Part shown: piece after piece, positions 25,201 to 47,600 of the stretch
How the letters are laid out: each line of letters opens with the position of its first letter
Position numbering within the stretch: the first letter of the stretch is position 1
Assembly: GCF_964340395.1 (NCBI RefSeq)
Contig: NC_135566.1
Span: forward strand, 6,087,501-6,151,500
DNA length: 64,000 nucleotides
Source: Glandiceps talaboti
Lineage: Eukaryota; Hemichordata; Enteropneusta; Spengelidae
Reading direction: 5' to 3'
Program-made: the position numbers and the translations under genes
The notes under the pieces: model-generated
What the model was told of the DNA's origin: nothing
Databases searched by the model: none
The model's input: the letters and a program-made list of their open reading frames with translations, nothing else

Positions 25201-28200
25201 ACACCAGATGATAAGCTGGCTACTGTTACCATGGAAACAAGCACTGTAATTTCTAATGCAGATTTAGAGCAAACTGGCAACGTTTTAATGAACGGGGAAA
25301 CACATAGAAGTGCAAATGCAACGACATTAAAGGATGGAGAGAATTGTGTGGACAAAGACAATAAACTTGAAGAAAAGATCCACTTCCTAGAGAGTAGCAG
25401 TTCTGACAAACTTGTTGCCATGGGTACCAATGCAGTAGAAGGACCAGGGACAATGCTGCATGAAGAGGGAAGGATTAGAGTTGATAATGAGGATGTCATG
25501 GCAACAGCATCTCTCCAAGATGTTGCCACAGGCAACCAAACAGGCTGTGATGTAAACAATGATCAAACATTGCCATGTGTGGAAGATAAACCTAAATCTG
25601 ATAGTGTTGACAACAATGGCCAAGAAGCAGAGAATTTTCAAAATAAGGTAAATGAATGAGTTCAAGCATAGACAGTCTATGATTCAAGATGAAAGATAGA
25701 TTTGTTATTAAAAACTTTCATGCAATAAAATGATAAAGTCATACTTATAGCAACGATGGTTTTATTCAAATCTTGCCTAGACTAGCCAATCACAAACAAA
25801 TGTATTCATTACATAACATTCCTTCGACGGGGTGACAAAGTGATGCCTCTATTTTTACCAAATCAAATGATAACTGTGTACATTCAGATGTGATGTATAA
25901 ATACTATTGATTTTATTTGTCATTATGTCTACAATTCTGTTTGTAGGAAAATGGAATGCAAGAGATGAGATTGTATGTCCAGGGACATTCCAAGATAATT
26001 CTGTTGTTACTGATGGGGAAGAGTGTCAGTCAGTGTGAAGCAACCATTCAAGTACTGGTTAGTAAAAACCATGGAATCCATGACACTTGAAACAGAGGGT
26101 CATCTAGACTATATGATATGCTGTGTCACTCCACTCTCACTGCTGTATCTGCTCTGTGAAAGGGTTGACCCATGTGTGATTGCGCCCCATCATGGCAATT
26201 GGCATACCTTTGAGACTACAGTAAATGTCACTTAACTGATGTGTGAGGGCGCCCTATCATGGCATACCTTACTAACAGTGTCATCTGGCAGTGTAGCAGT
26301 GTAACTGTAGTCAGAATTTTTGTTAAGCCAGATGATAAAATGTAGCAATATAAGTAAAAGTTTTGTTGAGCCAGACAGTGAAGCATATTCTTCACAAATC
26401 ATAATGGTTTAAAATTCTTGAAGTTCTTACTTCATACAAGCAATTTGTGTCTTTTTTTCAATACTAAGATATTTAAACTTGTCTTTTGTCTTACACAGTG
26501 GAAATCAATTCTTCCAAAACTTGGTGAACTGGAAATAGAAATACAACAAACATTGGACAAACAACCAAAAAAGGTAAGAAAACATCAAAGGAAAAATTGG
26601 TAGTAGTATTTTATACTGGTGAATCTTTATCATCTCTGTACAGAAGCTTTGTGGAACACCAGGAGTAGTTTTTTCATAGAAGTATTGTTTTATGGTAGAA
26701 AAACTACTCTCATGGTAAAAAAACTACTCCCATGAAATAAAAACTACTCCCATGGTAAAAAAAAAAATATTCTCATGAAGCCTTCCGTACAACAAACATC
26801 CTTAGTTAAAGTCTTCAGAAATAATTGAAAAACTTAATATCTATTCTCCAGTGCCTTCTAAGTGGACAGTACAGTAAGGCGTACTGGAAATTGACACTTT
26901 ATAAACTGTTTGTTTGAATGGATGATTGATTAATTGATTATTTAATAGATTTATTGATTGATTGATTGGTTTTCTTTTGATTGATCATAGACTGGAGAGG
27001 CTAAGTACAACTTCCTGGTGTTTGATAGCGATGACAGATCATTGGCAGGTAAATCAACTTGATGTTTCTCTGAAATTGCAAGTAATTGTAGGTGATGTCA
27101 AATCATGAAATGACTCTCCAGAACCCATAATTTATGAAAATGTCTCTATTTTCTGGAGTGATGTCCTATTTTTAAAGACAAAGTACACATGTAGCTGGCT
27201 TTAATTGTTATGTTCACAGGATCCTTTTTGTAAGCTTAGCCTTAGTGCAGGTAAATTCGCTAACAAAATTTTTTTTATTTGACTTAGGTAATCAGCTGGA
27301 ACCTGTAGCTGCAACGGATCATGTTCTCTGTCAAGTTGCTCAGCTAATGCACGACGAGTTTAATGAGTCAGAGACACTTTCAGATATGACAGTCAGGTGT
27401 GTATATTATTGTATAATATTCTAAAGATTTTTATCAACCTAGCAAGAAAGTTGCACATCAAGCAGGCACTTTTAACAAACAAAAGATGTATTAATATTCT
27501 TTTCAACTGTAATTAACTCAAACAAATGATCACAGAATTATTCTCTGTACCCTCGATTATAAAGACTTCTGTTATAGTGAACATTCTGTTTTATCTAACA
27601 CTATCCATGTCTTCCATAGTTATATTTACACAGGATGTAATCACCATGGGAACACTTCATTATTACAGCTAACCTTTTTCATGTATTGCATTAAATGTAT
27701 TAGAAAGAGTTATCTGTGTCATTGCTTTAGGTAACGTAGTATGTGCTTTGGAAATAAAACTTTTCCTGTTACTATGTTCAAGATAATCCCAATCCAGTTT
27801 GCATTAAAGTCAAGAAAACAAAGCAAGGGTCACCATGTGAATATTTTTAAATAGGGGTCAAAATAATATTAACATTGAGTGACATTAGAATCTAATATGA
27901 GTGACAAAGACTGTTAAATTCTGTCAGGAAAATAAAAAAAATTGTCAATTTTCTTAAAAACATAATGGTGAACCCCCAAATTTCCTGTGTTATTTCAAAA
28001 GGACCAAGGAGCAAGTTTTCATATGCCAAAGTTTTGGGTCATTTAAGCTTTGATTTTCAAACAAATTGGCCAAAACATTTTCTTCATTTAACAAAGAGTT
28101 AACAACTTTGCAAATTCTATTGCAGAAACTATTCAACAGTGGTTTGCAGCAGGCATACTTTATCTCAAGAGACATTCTACCAACCAAAGGGCAACATTGG

Positions 28201-28300
28201 TCCAAGTCAAGGAGCACCGTCGTCTCAAGAACAAGCGTTATTAATAGAATCTAAAGCCCCTGATAAACTCCTTATGGACAGTAATATTATAGTATTATAA
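19297..28300 (+). CDS. HPS4: HPS4 protein, BLOC-3 subunit (complete, 14 exons)
   Basis: In vertebrates HPS4 pairs with HPS1 as BLOC-3, the exchange factor for RAB32/RAB38 in lysosome-related organelle biogenesis. Exons: 19297-19316, 20138-20234, 21066-21209, 21425-21532, 21907-22041, 22549-22643, 22984-23053, 23844-23868, 24533-25647, 25947-26057, 26499-26573, 26991-27048, 27288-27396, 28126-28300, giving 778 aa (human about 708). The first 200 residues match the longin-type N-terminus, with [17 protein letters not shown] and [10 protein letters not shown] corresponding to the human YFFLYD, ICYFYPSQ and ELLCGQIAG. One 1.1-kb exon (residues 232-603) codes a Ser/Thr/Glu/Asp-rich, low-complexity linker, poorly conserved as in other HPS4 proteins. 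The C-terminal 175 residues ([18 protein letters not shown]) match the conserved human end. The start ATG sits in a YY1-like site. Introns hold microsatellites, a LINE fragment and dispersed repeats. Confidence 0.93.
19664..20070. repeat. TCTG / TCCA / TCCG tetranucleotide array, HPS4 intron 1
   Basis: About 400 bp of TCTG followed by interleaved TCCA and TCCG tetranucleotides end about 70 bp before HPS4 exon 2. Long poly-(Ser-Ile-His-Pro) frames here come from the repeat. Confidence 0.95.
22075..22263. repeat. ACAT-ACCT-ACAG-AC compound microsatellite, HPS4 intron 5
   Basis: Successive blocks of ACAT, ACCT, ACAG and AC begin about 35 bp after the HPS4 exon 5 donor. Confidence 0.97.
22676..22905. 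repeat. GTAT-GT-TGTC compound microsatellite, HPS4 intron 6
   Basis: GTAT repeats, then GT, then TGTC/TGTGTC variants fill most of the 340-bp intron 6. The array lies between exons ending at 22643 and starting at 22984. Confidence 0.97.
23072..23152. repeat. Three-copy tandem repeat beside LINE fragment
   Basis: The phrase TGTCATTCAGTGGTAAACAA occurs three times in a row, with the middle copy shortened by a few bases. It directly adjoins the LINE fragment in HPS4 intron 7. Confidence 0.9.
23153..23760 (-). mobile_element. CR1/L2-type LINE reverse transcriptase fragment
   Basis: The minus strand codes the C-terminal end of a non-LTR reverse transcriptase: [16 protein letters not shown], a DLGATLD segment, [41 protein letters not shown] and [12 protein letters not shown], in the usual order. 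A frameshift near 23640 separates the first block from the rest and both ends are missing, so this is a dead 5'- and 3'-truncated copy. It lies antisense within HPS4 intron 7. Confidence 0.9.
24165..24245 (+). repeat. Dispersed repeat copy B (GTGTGAGGGCG family)
   Basis: GATGTGTGAGGGCGCCCTGT followed by CATGGCGTACCCTACAGACC repeats the text near 4.0 kb and 26.2 kb. It is in HPS4 intron 8. Confidence 0.6.
24350..24560 (+). repeat. Local duplication spanning the HPS4 exon 9 acceptor
   Basis: Two adjacent diverged copies (about 24353-24457 and 24458-24560) each run from GGTTTAGTAATG/GGTTAAATAATG through TTCATCAGATTT. The second contains the real acceptor of exon 9; the first contains a decoy acceptor followed by 38 bp and a CAG-GT. 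Confidence 0.7.
26130..26275 (+). repeat. Dispersed repeat copy C, with internal duplication
   Basis: Two partial copies of the GTGTGA(G/T)(G/T)GCGCCC element follow one another in HPS4 intron 10 (near 26174 and 26241). Confidence 0.6.
26690..26780. repeat. ACTACTCCCATG short tandem repeat
   Basis: Four to five copies of AAAACTACTC(T/C)CATG with A-rich spacers, in HPS4 intron 11. Confidence 0.8.
27095..27185 (+). repeat. Dispersed repeat copy (GACTCTCCAGAACCCATA family)
   Basis: AAATGACTCTCCAGAACCCA and the following TTTATGAAAATG recur near 61004-61040 on the same strand and, reversed, near 37350-37420. The element is unclassified. Confidence 0.65.
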
Positions 28301-28573
28301 GCAAAACATATCTTGAATAATCATGTCGTGATGTGGGAATATTTACAATGCAGTTCTCTTCCTAGAAAGTGATAGTAGAGTTGTGGGAAAGTTAAATCAT
28401 TTGCTTTTTTTGTGCAGAAATCATAAATGGGAACTCACTCCTCCTTGAGGTAGTGCCTGAAGAGAACTGGTGTCAGGTGGTTGGTTTGTAATCTGTTGAT
28501 TGCTCACTTTAATCCCATGGAAATGATTATTCAAAGCCTCATATTGGATTAGGATTAAAATTTGAGTAAGAAT

Positions 28574-28914
28574 AAGGCCAAAAAAAAAGAATTTATTCTG
28601 GTCAGTGCGCGTATCACTTAAATCCCCTCGCGTCGGTCTTTTTTTTCATGTTTGTTCAGCCCATGCCGTCTGCAGATCTGGGGAAACACAAAAATAACCC
28701 TCCCTACTTCAGTGAAGACAACTGCAGAGCCAATCATGGACAAGCAATTGACATCTGCCCCACATACACACTTGTTGTAAAGTACCAAATAAAAAGAACA
28801 GTAACTGCCATAAAACATAGATTGAGTGACAGGTTTGTTGAGAATAAAAAAAAAAATGTGTCGTTGCACCACTTTAGACAGACTGTCTAATTAATTCTTT
28901 CTTTTTTGGCCTAA
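28574..28914. mobile_element. Possible MITE with inverted GGCCAAAAAA ends
   Basis: GGCCAAAAAAAAAGAATT (about 28577) and AATTCTTTCTTTTTTGGCC (about 28895) are near-perfect inverted repeats about 340 bp apart. No transposase is encoded and no clear target duplication is visible. A-rich ends could also match by chance. Confidence 0.4.
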
Positions 28915-29384
28915 CAGTTGCTGGTAGAGCTATAAAACAAGTTGGTCTAAAACAAAAGAAAGAATTTATTTAATCCTTTTGACTCCACTGATAAGATAGA
29001 ACTAATTTACTAATGGATGAACTTGGGATTGAATCTTAGGGCTTTAAACCCTGTCTTAGCCAAGTAATGGAACCAAGTTTGTACTTTGGTTTTACCAACT
29101 ATATATTTTGTAAATGTGTTTATTTTGGTACACGAAAAACTTGGCAGTATAGCAATTTAGGAATAGAATTGTATGGAATGTTTGTGTGTCACAACAAATT
29201 GTCTGCCAATGGCATATAAAATTGCCACAGGGGACTGCCAGTAATTATCGGGGGGGGGGGGGGGGTGTTATTACCTGATGCAATGCTGTGTAGTGAACAT
29301 GAAAGACATAACATACTCAGTGGGGGTGGGGGTGGCTTGCTACAATCAACAATAATAGGTTAAACAACCAGTTTCTTTTATTTA

Positions 29385-30040
29385 TGTAGAGCTGAACTTT
29401 ACCCACATCTGCAGAGTAGACACTACAGGCTTTGTGCTTGGAGCTGTAACTCTTAGATAGGGCTAAAATCTGTACAGAGCAAATACTTATCGTCAGCACT
29501 GTATGTAGAGCTGAACTTTACCTACATCTGCAGAGCAAACACTACAGGCTCTATGTTGGGACCTGTAACTCTTACAGAGGGCTGAAATCTGTTTATATCT
29601 ACAGAGCAAACACTTATTGCCAGCACTGTATGTAGAGCTGAACTTTACCTACATCTGCAGAGCAAACACTACAGGCTCTATGTTGGGACCTGTAACTCTT
29701 ACAGAGGGCTGAAATCTGTTTATATCTATAGACCAAACACTTATTGCCAGCACTGTATGTAGAGCTGAAGTTTACCTACATCTGCAGAGCAAATACTACA
29801 GGCTTTGTGCTTGGAGCTGTAACTCTTAGATATGGCTGAAATCTGTACAGAGCAAACACTTATTGCCAGCACTGTATGTAGAGCTGAAATCTATATCTGC
29901 AGAGTAAACACTACATTCTTATAGCCAAGTCCGTAGAAAAGTTGAAATGTGTCTATATCTACAGAACAAACACTACAAGTTATAGCCAACTCTGTATAAG
30001 GAGCTGAACTTTGTCTGTATCTACAGAGCAAACACCCTAC
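29385..30040. repeat. Tandem array of 119/127-bp units
   Basis: TGTAGAGCTGAACTTTACC begins units at 29385, 29504, 29631 and 29758, with a further degenerate unit from 29877. Units 1 and 4 are 119 bp and share CTTGGAGCTG. Units 2 and 3 are 127 bp, share TTGGGACCTG and carry an extra TTATATCT-like insertion. Beyond 29877 the units decay. Confidence 0.93.
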
Positions 30041-31104
30041 CCTCTATGCTGACCCCCATATCACATCTCTAGCCAGTGTTATAAATGTTACTCATATATA
30101 TCTGCCGGTCAGATTGGATTTTATTTTGTGTGTCTACTTTGATCTTTTACAATCATCAAGTTCTCTCTGAGCATAATAGTACTGTTTCAGTCTATGTTGA
30201 TTTGGAGACTTGTAAATAATAAAAACTAACAAATTAATGTAAAAACTTTCCATTTTCACAAATAAAGATACAGTGAAATGATACATTAGTTGACTTTCAC
30301 AGTGTATGTCTTGTTTGAAGTCAAAATGATGTTTGAACATTACTGAACTAATGGGTTCAGTAGTCCTATAACATGGTAAATTACTGTGTGTGTGTGTGTG
30401 TGTGTGTTAATATCATTGAGCCAATTATATGATAAAGATGTTACTGTTAGTGTATAGAAAATGAAACTGGTCAAGACAAAATAATTAGATCAGTGCTGTG
30501 TATTTTATGTGTAAAAAGTAGCATCGAGTTGAAAGACAAAATGCCTAAACATGCACACCACATTGCGACAGGCACAATGTAAAAAAATGACAATAACCAT
30601 AATCATCATTTGATCTAACTGCATCTCTGGGACACACATGTAAGGACACATACTCAATTTTCATGGCCCTTATTATTGTCCAACGCCACTGCTAAACAGC
30701 ACTCCTAGTGGCCAAACTGTACAATCTTTTGTCTTTTATGATAGCTGGATTAAGTGTATCCTGACAGTCGAATCTACAGTAAAAATTATTCATTCAAAAT
30801 ATTAACAGCAAAATTTGAGAAAAAAACGTAACTTTTTTAAAACCAATAACTGGAAATGTTGTACTGTACAGGACATTCTTGTGCAGTGTAACAATTAGAA
30901 TAAATTTTAATTCAATGATATGGTGTTGTAGAACTCGTTGCAACACCAATACCAAGTTGTATCTATGCCATGATGATAGTCTTTGTGTTATAAAGAAGTA
31001 AAGAATCACCAATCTGGTACAACTTATACAGTAACCATAACTTGAACTTCACATACATTCACATTATCCTGTCGATTCACAAGCTGCATACTCATATAAC
31101 TCAT

Positions 31105-31472
31105 TTAGTGGAGTCATGATGGGTGAATGGTTAAAGTGACTGGCTTTGAATTTGCAGGTTGCAGATTCGAGCCTCATGACTGCCATTTGTTTCTGAATGG
31201 CTAAAGTCCTTGGGCAAGATTTGAACCACAATTGTGCATCAGTCAACCCAGCTGTACAATTGCGGACCTGGTAGGATAGAGGTTGCAATGTGAATGCTTT
31301 AATCCTATGTGCTTATAGAGGCTACAATGGATTGTATGCTCCCCAGGCAGTTGAGGAAAAGGGCCGTTGTGGCGCTATAGATCCATGCCAGGGGTAATAA
31401 TTGTAAAGTGCTTTGAGCACAGAGTGGGAAGTGCTGTATAAAAATCAACATTATTAACCTTATTATTATTAT
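31105..31472 (+). mobile_element. tRNA-derived SINE
   Basis: The head has a box A-like TGGTTAAAGTGACTGG and a box B-like GCAGATTCGAGCC at tRNA-like spacing. The body includes CTTGGGCAAGATTTGAACC and CCAGCTGTACAATTG, and the tail is GTAAAGTGCTTTGAGCAC, then GTGCTGTATAAA and ATT repeats. This architecture is widespread in SINEs of marine invertebrates and early chordates. It is a decayed single copy without a clear target duplication. Confidence 0.8.
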
Positions 31473-33728
31473 AAAGACTATCACTTCCTGATCTTGTGCA
31501 ATGTTCCGAGACATCGACAGTCTAATAGCTCAGTTGTGCAAAACATGAAATTCAAGACAAATACAGGACAATCATATTCATTTTCTTTCAGTTTATTGAA
31601 TGAAAATACATGTAATACACATCAGAGGAACACAGAATGAAATGGCGTTCACAAACCATGTTGAATTGAAAAATAATTATTAAAACGAGTACTCATTTTA
31701 CACTTTGGTATTTGAAGAATATAATTTCCAACATTACACTTTGATTTCTTTGCATTGCTATAAATGTGACCATGGCACAAGTTAGTTCACACTTGTACTG
31801 TCTATCCCATTACTTTTTATTACTTTCAAATCTTATCTTTGAATCTTGAACTCAAGTAGTCCAAAAAAAAGCACAGCAAACAGATATACTTCTAACATAT
31901 TTGGCAGTCATCATACACACTTCACCAATGCAGATAAAATGTTCATTTGCCCTGTTTGTGATAATTTCAACATCACGAATAAATTTAGCCTATTTATGGT
32001 ACTAACAGCGATTCCGATAGCTCTCGGCTTTCCAGCTTGCACTAAAACCATTCAAACAGATTCAGTTGGCCACATTCAAGTTCCTTTTAAAAGCCATTAT
32101 CAGAATACCAGAACATTTAAATTTATATAATCACATGTAAATTATCACATTTTATGCATTGAGTATTGTTCATCACAGTTACACATGTTCATTTACTTAA
32201 TGACTTCATTTGAATAATCAGACATTCTGGCATATGTCATCACTCTGCACTGTGACCAATCAGCTTTAAAATATTTGTATCCGCGTGACTGAATCAGTTT
32301 GAACAGGTAGTGACAAGGGCTGAGAAGACATGAGCTAATGGAGTCAAAGTGAGCGTCATAAACTGGCTAGATCAAATTTAACTAATAACAGAAAGTAAAA
32401 TGTGTTACAAAATAAAAGTTTACGCAAACTTCTAATACCAGTAACCTTTGTACATAAAGGAAGGTTACTTAGCAGTCAGTTGCTATAAGGATATACAGAC
32501 TAAAGAAAGGGTAATGCTTACACTTTTGTCCCTAATATTCTTAAAGTATCATGCACCTCAATATTTGGCGGCTATATTGGATTCTAGATTTCGATGTCAT
32601 TTTGTACTTTTTCAAAAATCCGTTCAGTGACCCTCAATTATTTTCTCTCCCTCTTTTAACAGTTTGATTTTTGATTTTTCTTGAACAAAAGAACATGAAC
32701 AGTTCAATTCTTTTTAATTTCTGAGGCACATTCTACATTAATTCAATATTTTTCTTCTAGTTGATTTTGACATTTTTCTTTTTACATTAGCCATCTCACA
32801 AACACATGTTGTTTTGTCGTCAACTTTCAAATTTTCCTTTTTTCTTCAGTCATACTAGCCTACTTCAAATTTATCAGCTGCTACTGGAGACGTATTAAAT
32901 TTTCTTTGCGGATATTGACACCTTATCAATACCCATCAAACTAGTTACTACCCTGAATTCCACTGAGTTAGTCTATTTTTCATCATGGCTTCCAACTACA
33001 CGAGGTAGTCTGCAATAATCTATTCTGTAATATTATCAGTTACATGTTGATGTGTTGCAGATTTCTTTCAAACCTGGCACAAAGGGGACAAACATTACAC
33101 ATAACAGCATGCACAACAAATTTTTTCGTTGCAAGCATTTCAACAAATAGAGAAAACTTCAGACACTTTTAAAGTGTTTCTTATTCAATGTGTGTACAAG
33201 TGTGGATATTTGAGTGTTTGTCGAGGTACCTAGAGAACTACAATACTGACATAAAAATAAACATTTAGAGGCATAGCATAGCAGCCTATGAAAAATATAG
33301 CTAAACCTTTTGGTTAACTTGACACAGATTTCATCTAGATTGCTTTGAATAAATAAAAGTGATTTTCTGAAAGTAGGATGAAAGGGAGTATCTACCACCA
33401 TTACTTTCACTTAGAAACAGAATGAGTGTTTTAGAAACTTCTTTCTTTCCTACAGTGAAGTTTGGAAAAATATATATAACAAAAATGTTTTGTCTGTCAA
33501 TTTTGTTACACGTACTTTCAAAAGATAACCCATGTTTTTAAAACTTTTCTAAGCAACTTTGAAAAAATGAAAACAAGGATGCACAAAAATGAGCTATTCA
33601 TGTGCTCTTTAGCTGCATGGTTTAGACAAACTTCAACCTATAATTGCTTGGATGACAGTATTCACAGCAACAATGTCCCATTATTCTGTACACATATGGA
33701 TCGGACAAATGTGGACTGATTTCCCTGT

Positions 33729-43961
<10,233 letters not shown>

Positions 43962-44617
43962 TTTTTTTACGACGCTGTAACGAGTATGAAGCTAGCTTTC
44001 GGCGTTTTAGTTTACCGCACGACACGCTGCAATGTTGTCAAATGACACGAGTTTATTATTCTACAATATTTATGCGGGAATGACAGGCGGCATGTCTAAC
44101 AGATCATCTGATTGGTGGGATTAGTGGGCGCTGGCTGTGGCCACATTCTTTCACTTTTCTTGATTGTACGTAAATCTATCGCTGCAATTACTCCATAGTA
44201 TACAGAAACATTAGTTGCTTAAAACTTTCAAGCATTTTGTTTCTGATGTTTTTGCAGTGAATTTATGAAATTTTGGGTGATTCTATGTTTGTTTACGATG
44301 TTTCAACCAATCAGGATTAACGTCTCATCCAAACTGTGTTACCGGCATCGGGCTTTCATACGTTCGCCATCACTGGGGATCCTCGTACGACCATATATAA
44401 AAATACATATACAAGAAACGGCTATTATTTTAAAATGATGATATTAACTTACCCCAAATATTAATCGTTCCAAAATAAATATAGTGTTTGAAATAACTTA
44501 CGGCTGTGTATTTCTGTAAAAAATACGACACTGTGCAAGGCTCTAAATCACATGACGGACAATGACGTTTTCATCCGGGAGAGCAGTGAACTTTGCTACG
44601 ACTAACAACTTGCAAGT
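43962..44617. promoter_or_regulatory. Divergent promoter interval, HPD / SDR
   Basis: Only 656 bp lie between the two start codons, so the 5' UTRs and promoters of both genes must be here. ATCACATGACGG and ATGACGTTTTC occur near 44548-44570 close to the SDR start. No convincing TATA box was identified. Confidence 0.5.
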
Positions 44618-47600
44618 ATGTTTGTTCGGAGTGTACTAATCACTGGAGCTAATCGTGGAATTGGCCTTGAACTCGTAAAACAGCTCACAGCATCAAGTAA
44701 ACCACCACACCATGTGTTTGCAACATGTCGTAATCCAAATGCAGAGATATCAAAAGTGAGGAGCGACAATTTACACTAGTGAAGTTCTAAATGATCATGT
44801 TTTCTCCACTTGGGCCGCCACTCAGTAACTTGCGCATGCGTACAGTGTTGTTTAGCTTATTTACTTTTAACCATCTTAACGCATGCGTAATGTTTCTTAT
44901 TTGAAGAACATTTGAAGTTAATTAACATTAAACTATACTTGGTGATTTAACCATAAAGGAGTCAAATGAATACAAGTACCTTGGTTACTGGATCACACGT
45001 AATCTTTCTGACCATACCCACTTAGCAAAATTATCAAAGAAGTTTGACAGCTTATTCCCTATCATGAAAAGTACCCTTGGTAACCATGGTAACATCAACA
45101 GGGTCGATTTTGGCTCATCTCTATGGAATCACATAGTGCGTCCAGTATTGGAATATGCAGGTGAAATACTAATACTTAGTCGAACTGACATGGAATGTTT
45201 AGAAAAGATGCAAAGGTCTGTGGGGAAATTCATTTTAAAGGCAACTCGTTACACTGCAAATGAGGCAGTACTTGGTGACCTAGGTTGGACCACAATGATA
45301 AGTAAATTTAATGTGTTGAAATTGAAATATTTAAAAAGACTATGTAATCTTCCAGAAACACGCTGGACCAAGATTGTATTCAACAAACTCACTGCAATCA
45401 GTCAAGACTCTGAAATGAACACGATAAACCTGTACTGGGATTGGCCTAAATCTATAAATTACGTCTTAACAAATCTCAAAACACATAGAGAAGAAATAAA
45501 AAATCTCACAGACAATAAAATCAAGCAAATAATTTTCAAGTATGATGAATCTAAATGGAAAAAAGATATGGAAAAAAAGTCTAGTCTCATTCACTACCGT
45601 AGGTTCAAAACATCTTTAGAAATGGAACCGTATCTTAAATCAGTAAATGACTTCAAAGGGCCACAATTAAAATTTAAAGCAAGATCCTATACATTAGGAC
45701 TCTCATATGAAAAGAGAAAGTGGGAAAACTGTAACTTTGATTGCTCCTGTCCCTGCTGTGGGCAAGAAGATGAAACATTTGAACACTTTCTCTTTTCGTG
45801 TGAAAGCCTTTCTACCTATCGTCACATCCTAATGAAGAACACAAAAGATCTTTTACTTAACCATACAGAGACAAACCTATATCAAGATTTTATACAAGGC
45901 AAAGAACTGTTAAGCCTCTTTATAGGAGACAGTACAAAAAATTATAACATTTTATTAAGTAAAAAAATTGACAAATTTATCCAGCAATTTCTAAGTAGTG
46001 CAATGGAACATAGGAAAACATGTCTAACCTGATGGAGAATTGTAATTTTTTATCTCTTTCTTTATCTCTTATTATTTCTTTGAAGTTATTATTTGCTATT
46101 TTAACATGATATTTAAATTATTTTTTTTTGTATGTATTTGATTCTATGTAAATGCTGCTCCTAATGTTTTTAGTGAGCCCCTGATATAAAAGGGATGCAG
46201 AAAATAAATAAAAATAAAAAATACTTGTATCATGGGAATGTCAATGCATGCCTCCACTCCTTCATTGCCCTGAAATCATATTCTGGCCCTGTTTGCACAC
46301 TTGATAGCATAAAAATGTTAGTATATGTATGACAGACTGACAAGGACAATTATACAACAAGAAATCTACAGTCTAATATTGTTATACTTCTTCTGAGTGT
46401 CTCATTCTGTATTTAAATGCCAGCCTTTCACCTTTCGTTGTAGGTTTAAACAATTGATACCACTTTTGTATGTGAAATAGAGAACAAAGTTCAAAACATA
46501 CTTAGAACACCTATCCATTATGCCTAGATATACCTCACCCACATTATGCAGCTGTTTTAGAAATGACCATTTTACAAAATGAAAGAATGATAATTACTAT
46601 CATCTTTGTCAGGTATCATCACACAAATTGGGATATAGACTTACAGGTAACAGTTGTGTTAGTAGAACTTTCCGATTACCGGAAAATTACATCGATGCTG
46701 AAAAACAACCTATAATCAACCGGCCATTTGACTTTTAATACATTAACGCGTGACTGAATCTTTCTTATTCTTTGTCGTATAGGAACTGAGTGAAATAGCT
46801 ACAAAAAATGAAACAGTGAAAGTTATCAAGCTTGGTGAGTGATGCACTTGAAGAAACTTAAATGGATCAACTTGAAGACAAAAAAAATTAACTCACACTT
46901 ATATGTAATGATAGACAAGACATACCCACTTATATGTAATGACAGACAGGACATACCCACTTATATGTAATGACAAACAAGACATACCCACTTATATGTA
47001 ATGATAGACAAGACATACCCACTTATATGTAATGATAGACAACACATACCCACTTATATGTAATGATAGACAAGACATACCCACTTATATGTAATGACAG
47101 ACAAGACATACCCACTTATATGTAATGACAGACAATACATACCCACTTATATGTAATGACAGACAAGACATACCCACTTATATGTAATGACAGACAAGAC
47201 ATACCCACTTATATGTAATGACAGACAATACATACCCACTTATATGTAATGACAGACAAGACATACCCACTTATATGTAATGACAGACAATACATACCCA
47301 CTTATATGTAATGACAGACAAGACATACCCACTTATATGTAATGACAGACAAGACATACCCACTTATATGTAATGACAGACAAGACATACCCACTTATAT
47401 GTAATGATAGACAACACATACCCACTTATATGTAATGATAGACAAGACATACCCACTTATATGTAATGATAGACAACACATACCCACTTATATGTAATGA
47501 TAGACAAGACATACCCACTTATATGTAATGACAGACAAGACATACCCACTTATATGTAATGACAGACAATACATACCCACTTATATGTAATGACAGACAA

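Larger units (their letters stand above)
28301..33728. other. Convergent intergenic region between HPS4 and HPD 3' ends
   Basis: Both neighbouring genes end here, so part of it is 3' UTR. It holds a possible inverted-repeat element at 28.6-28.9 kb, a poly-G run near 29.25 kb, a 119/127-bp tandem array, a GT run at 30.39 kb and a SINE at 31.1-31.5 kb. The interval 31.5-33.7 kb is plain AT-rich sequence in which I see no gene. Confidence 0.6.

Noticed and set aside
24975-25559. 194-codon minus-strand frame
   Set aside because: Antisense to the large HPS4 exon 9, whose sense frame is supported by splicing.
31145-31175. Functional tRNA gene
   Set aside because: Only box A/B-like signals remain; the surrounding body and ATT tail show a SINE, and no full cloverleaf is apparent.
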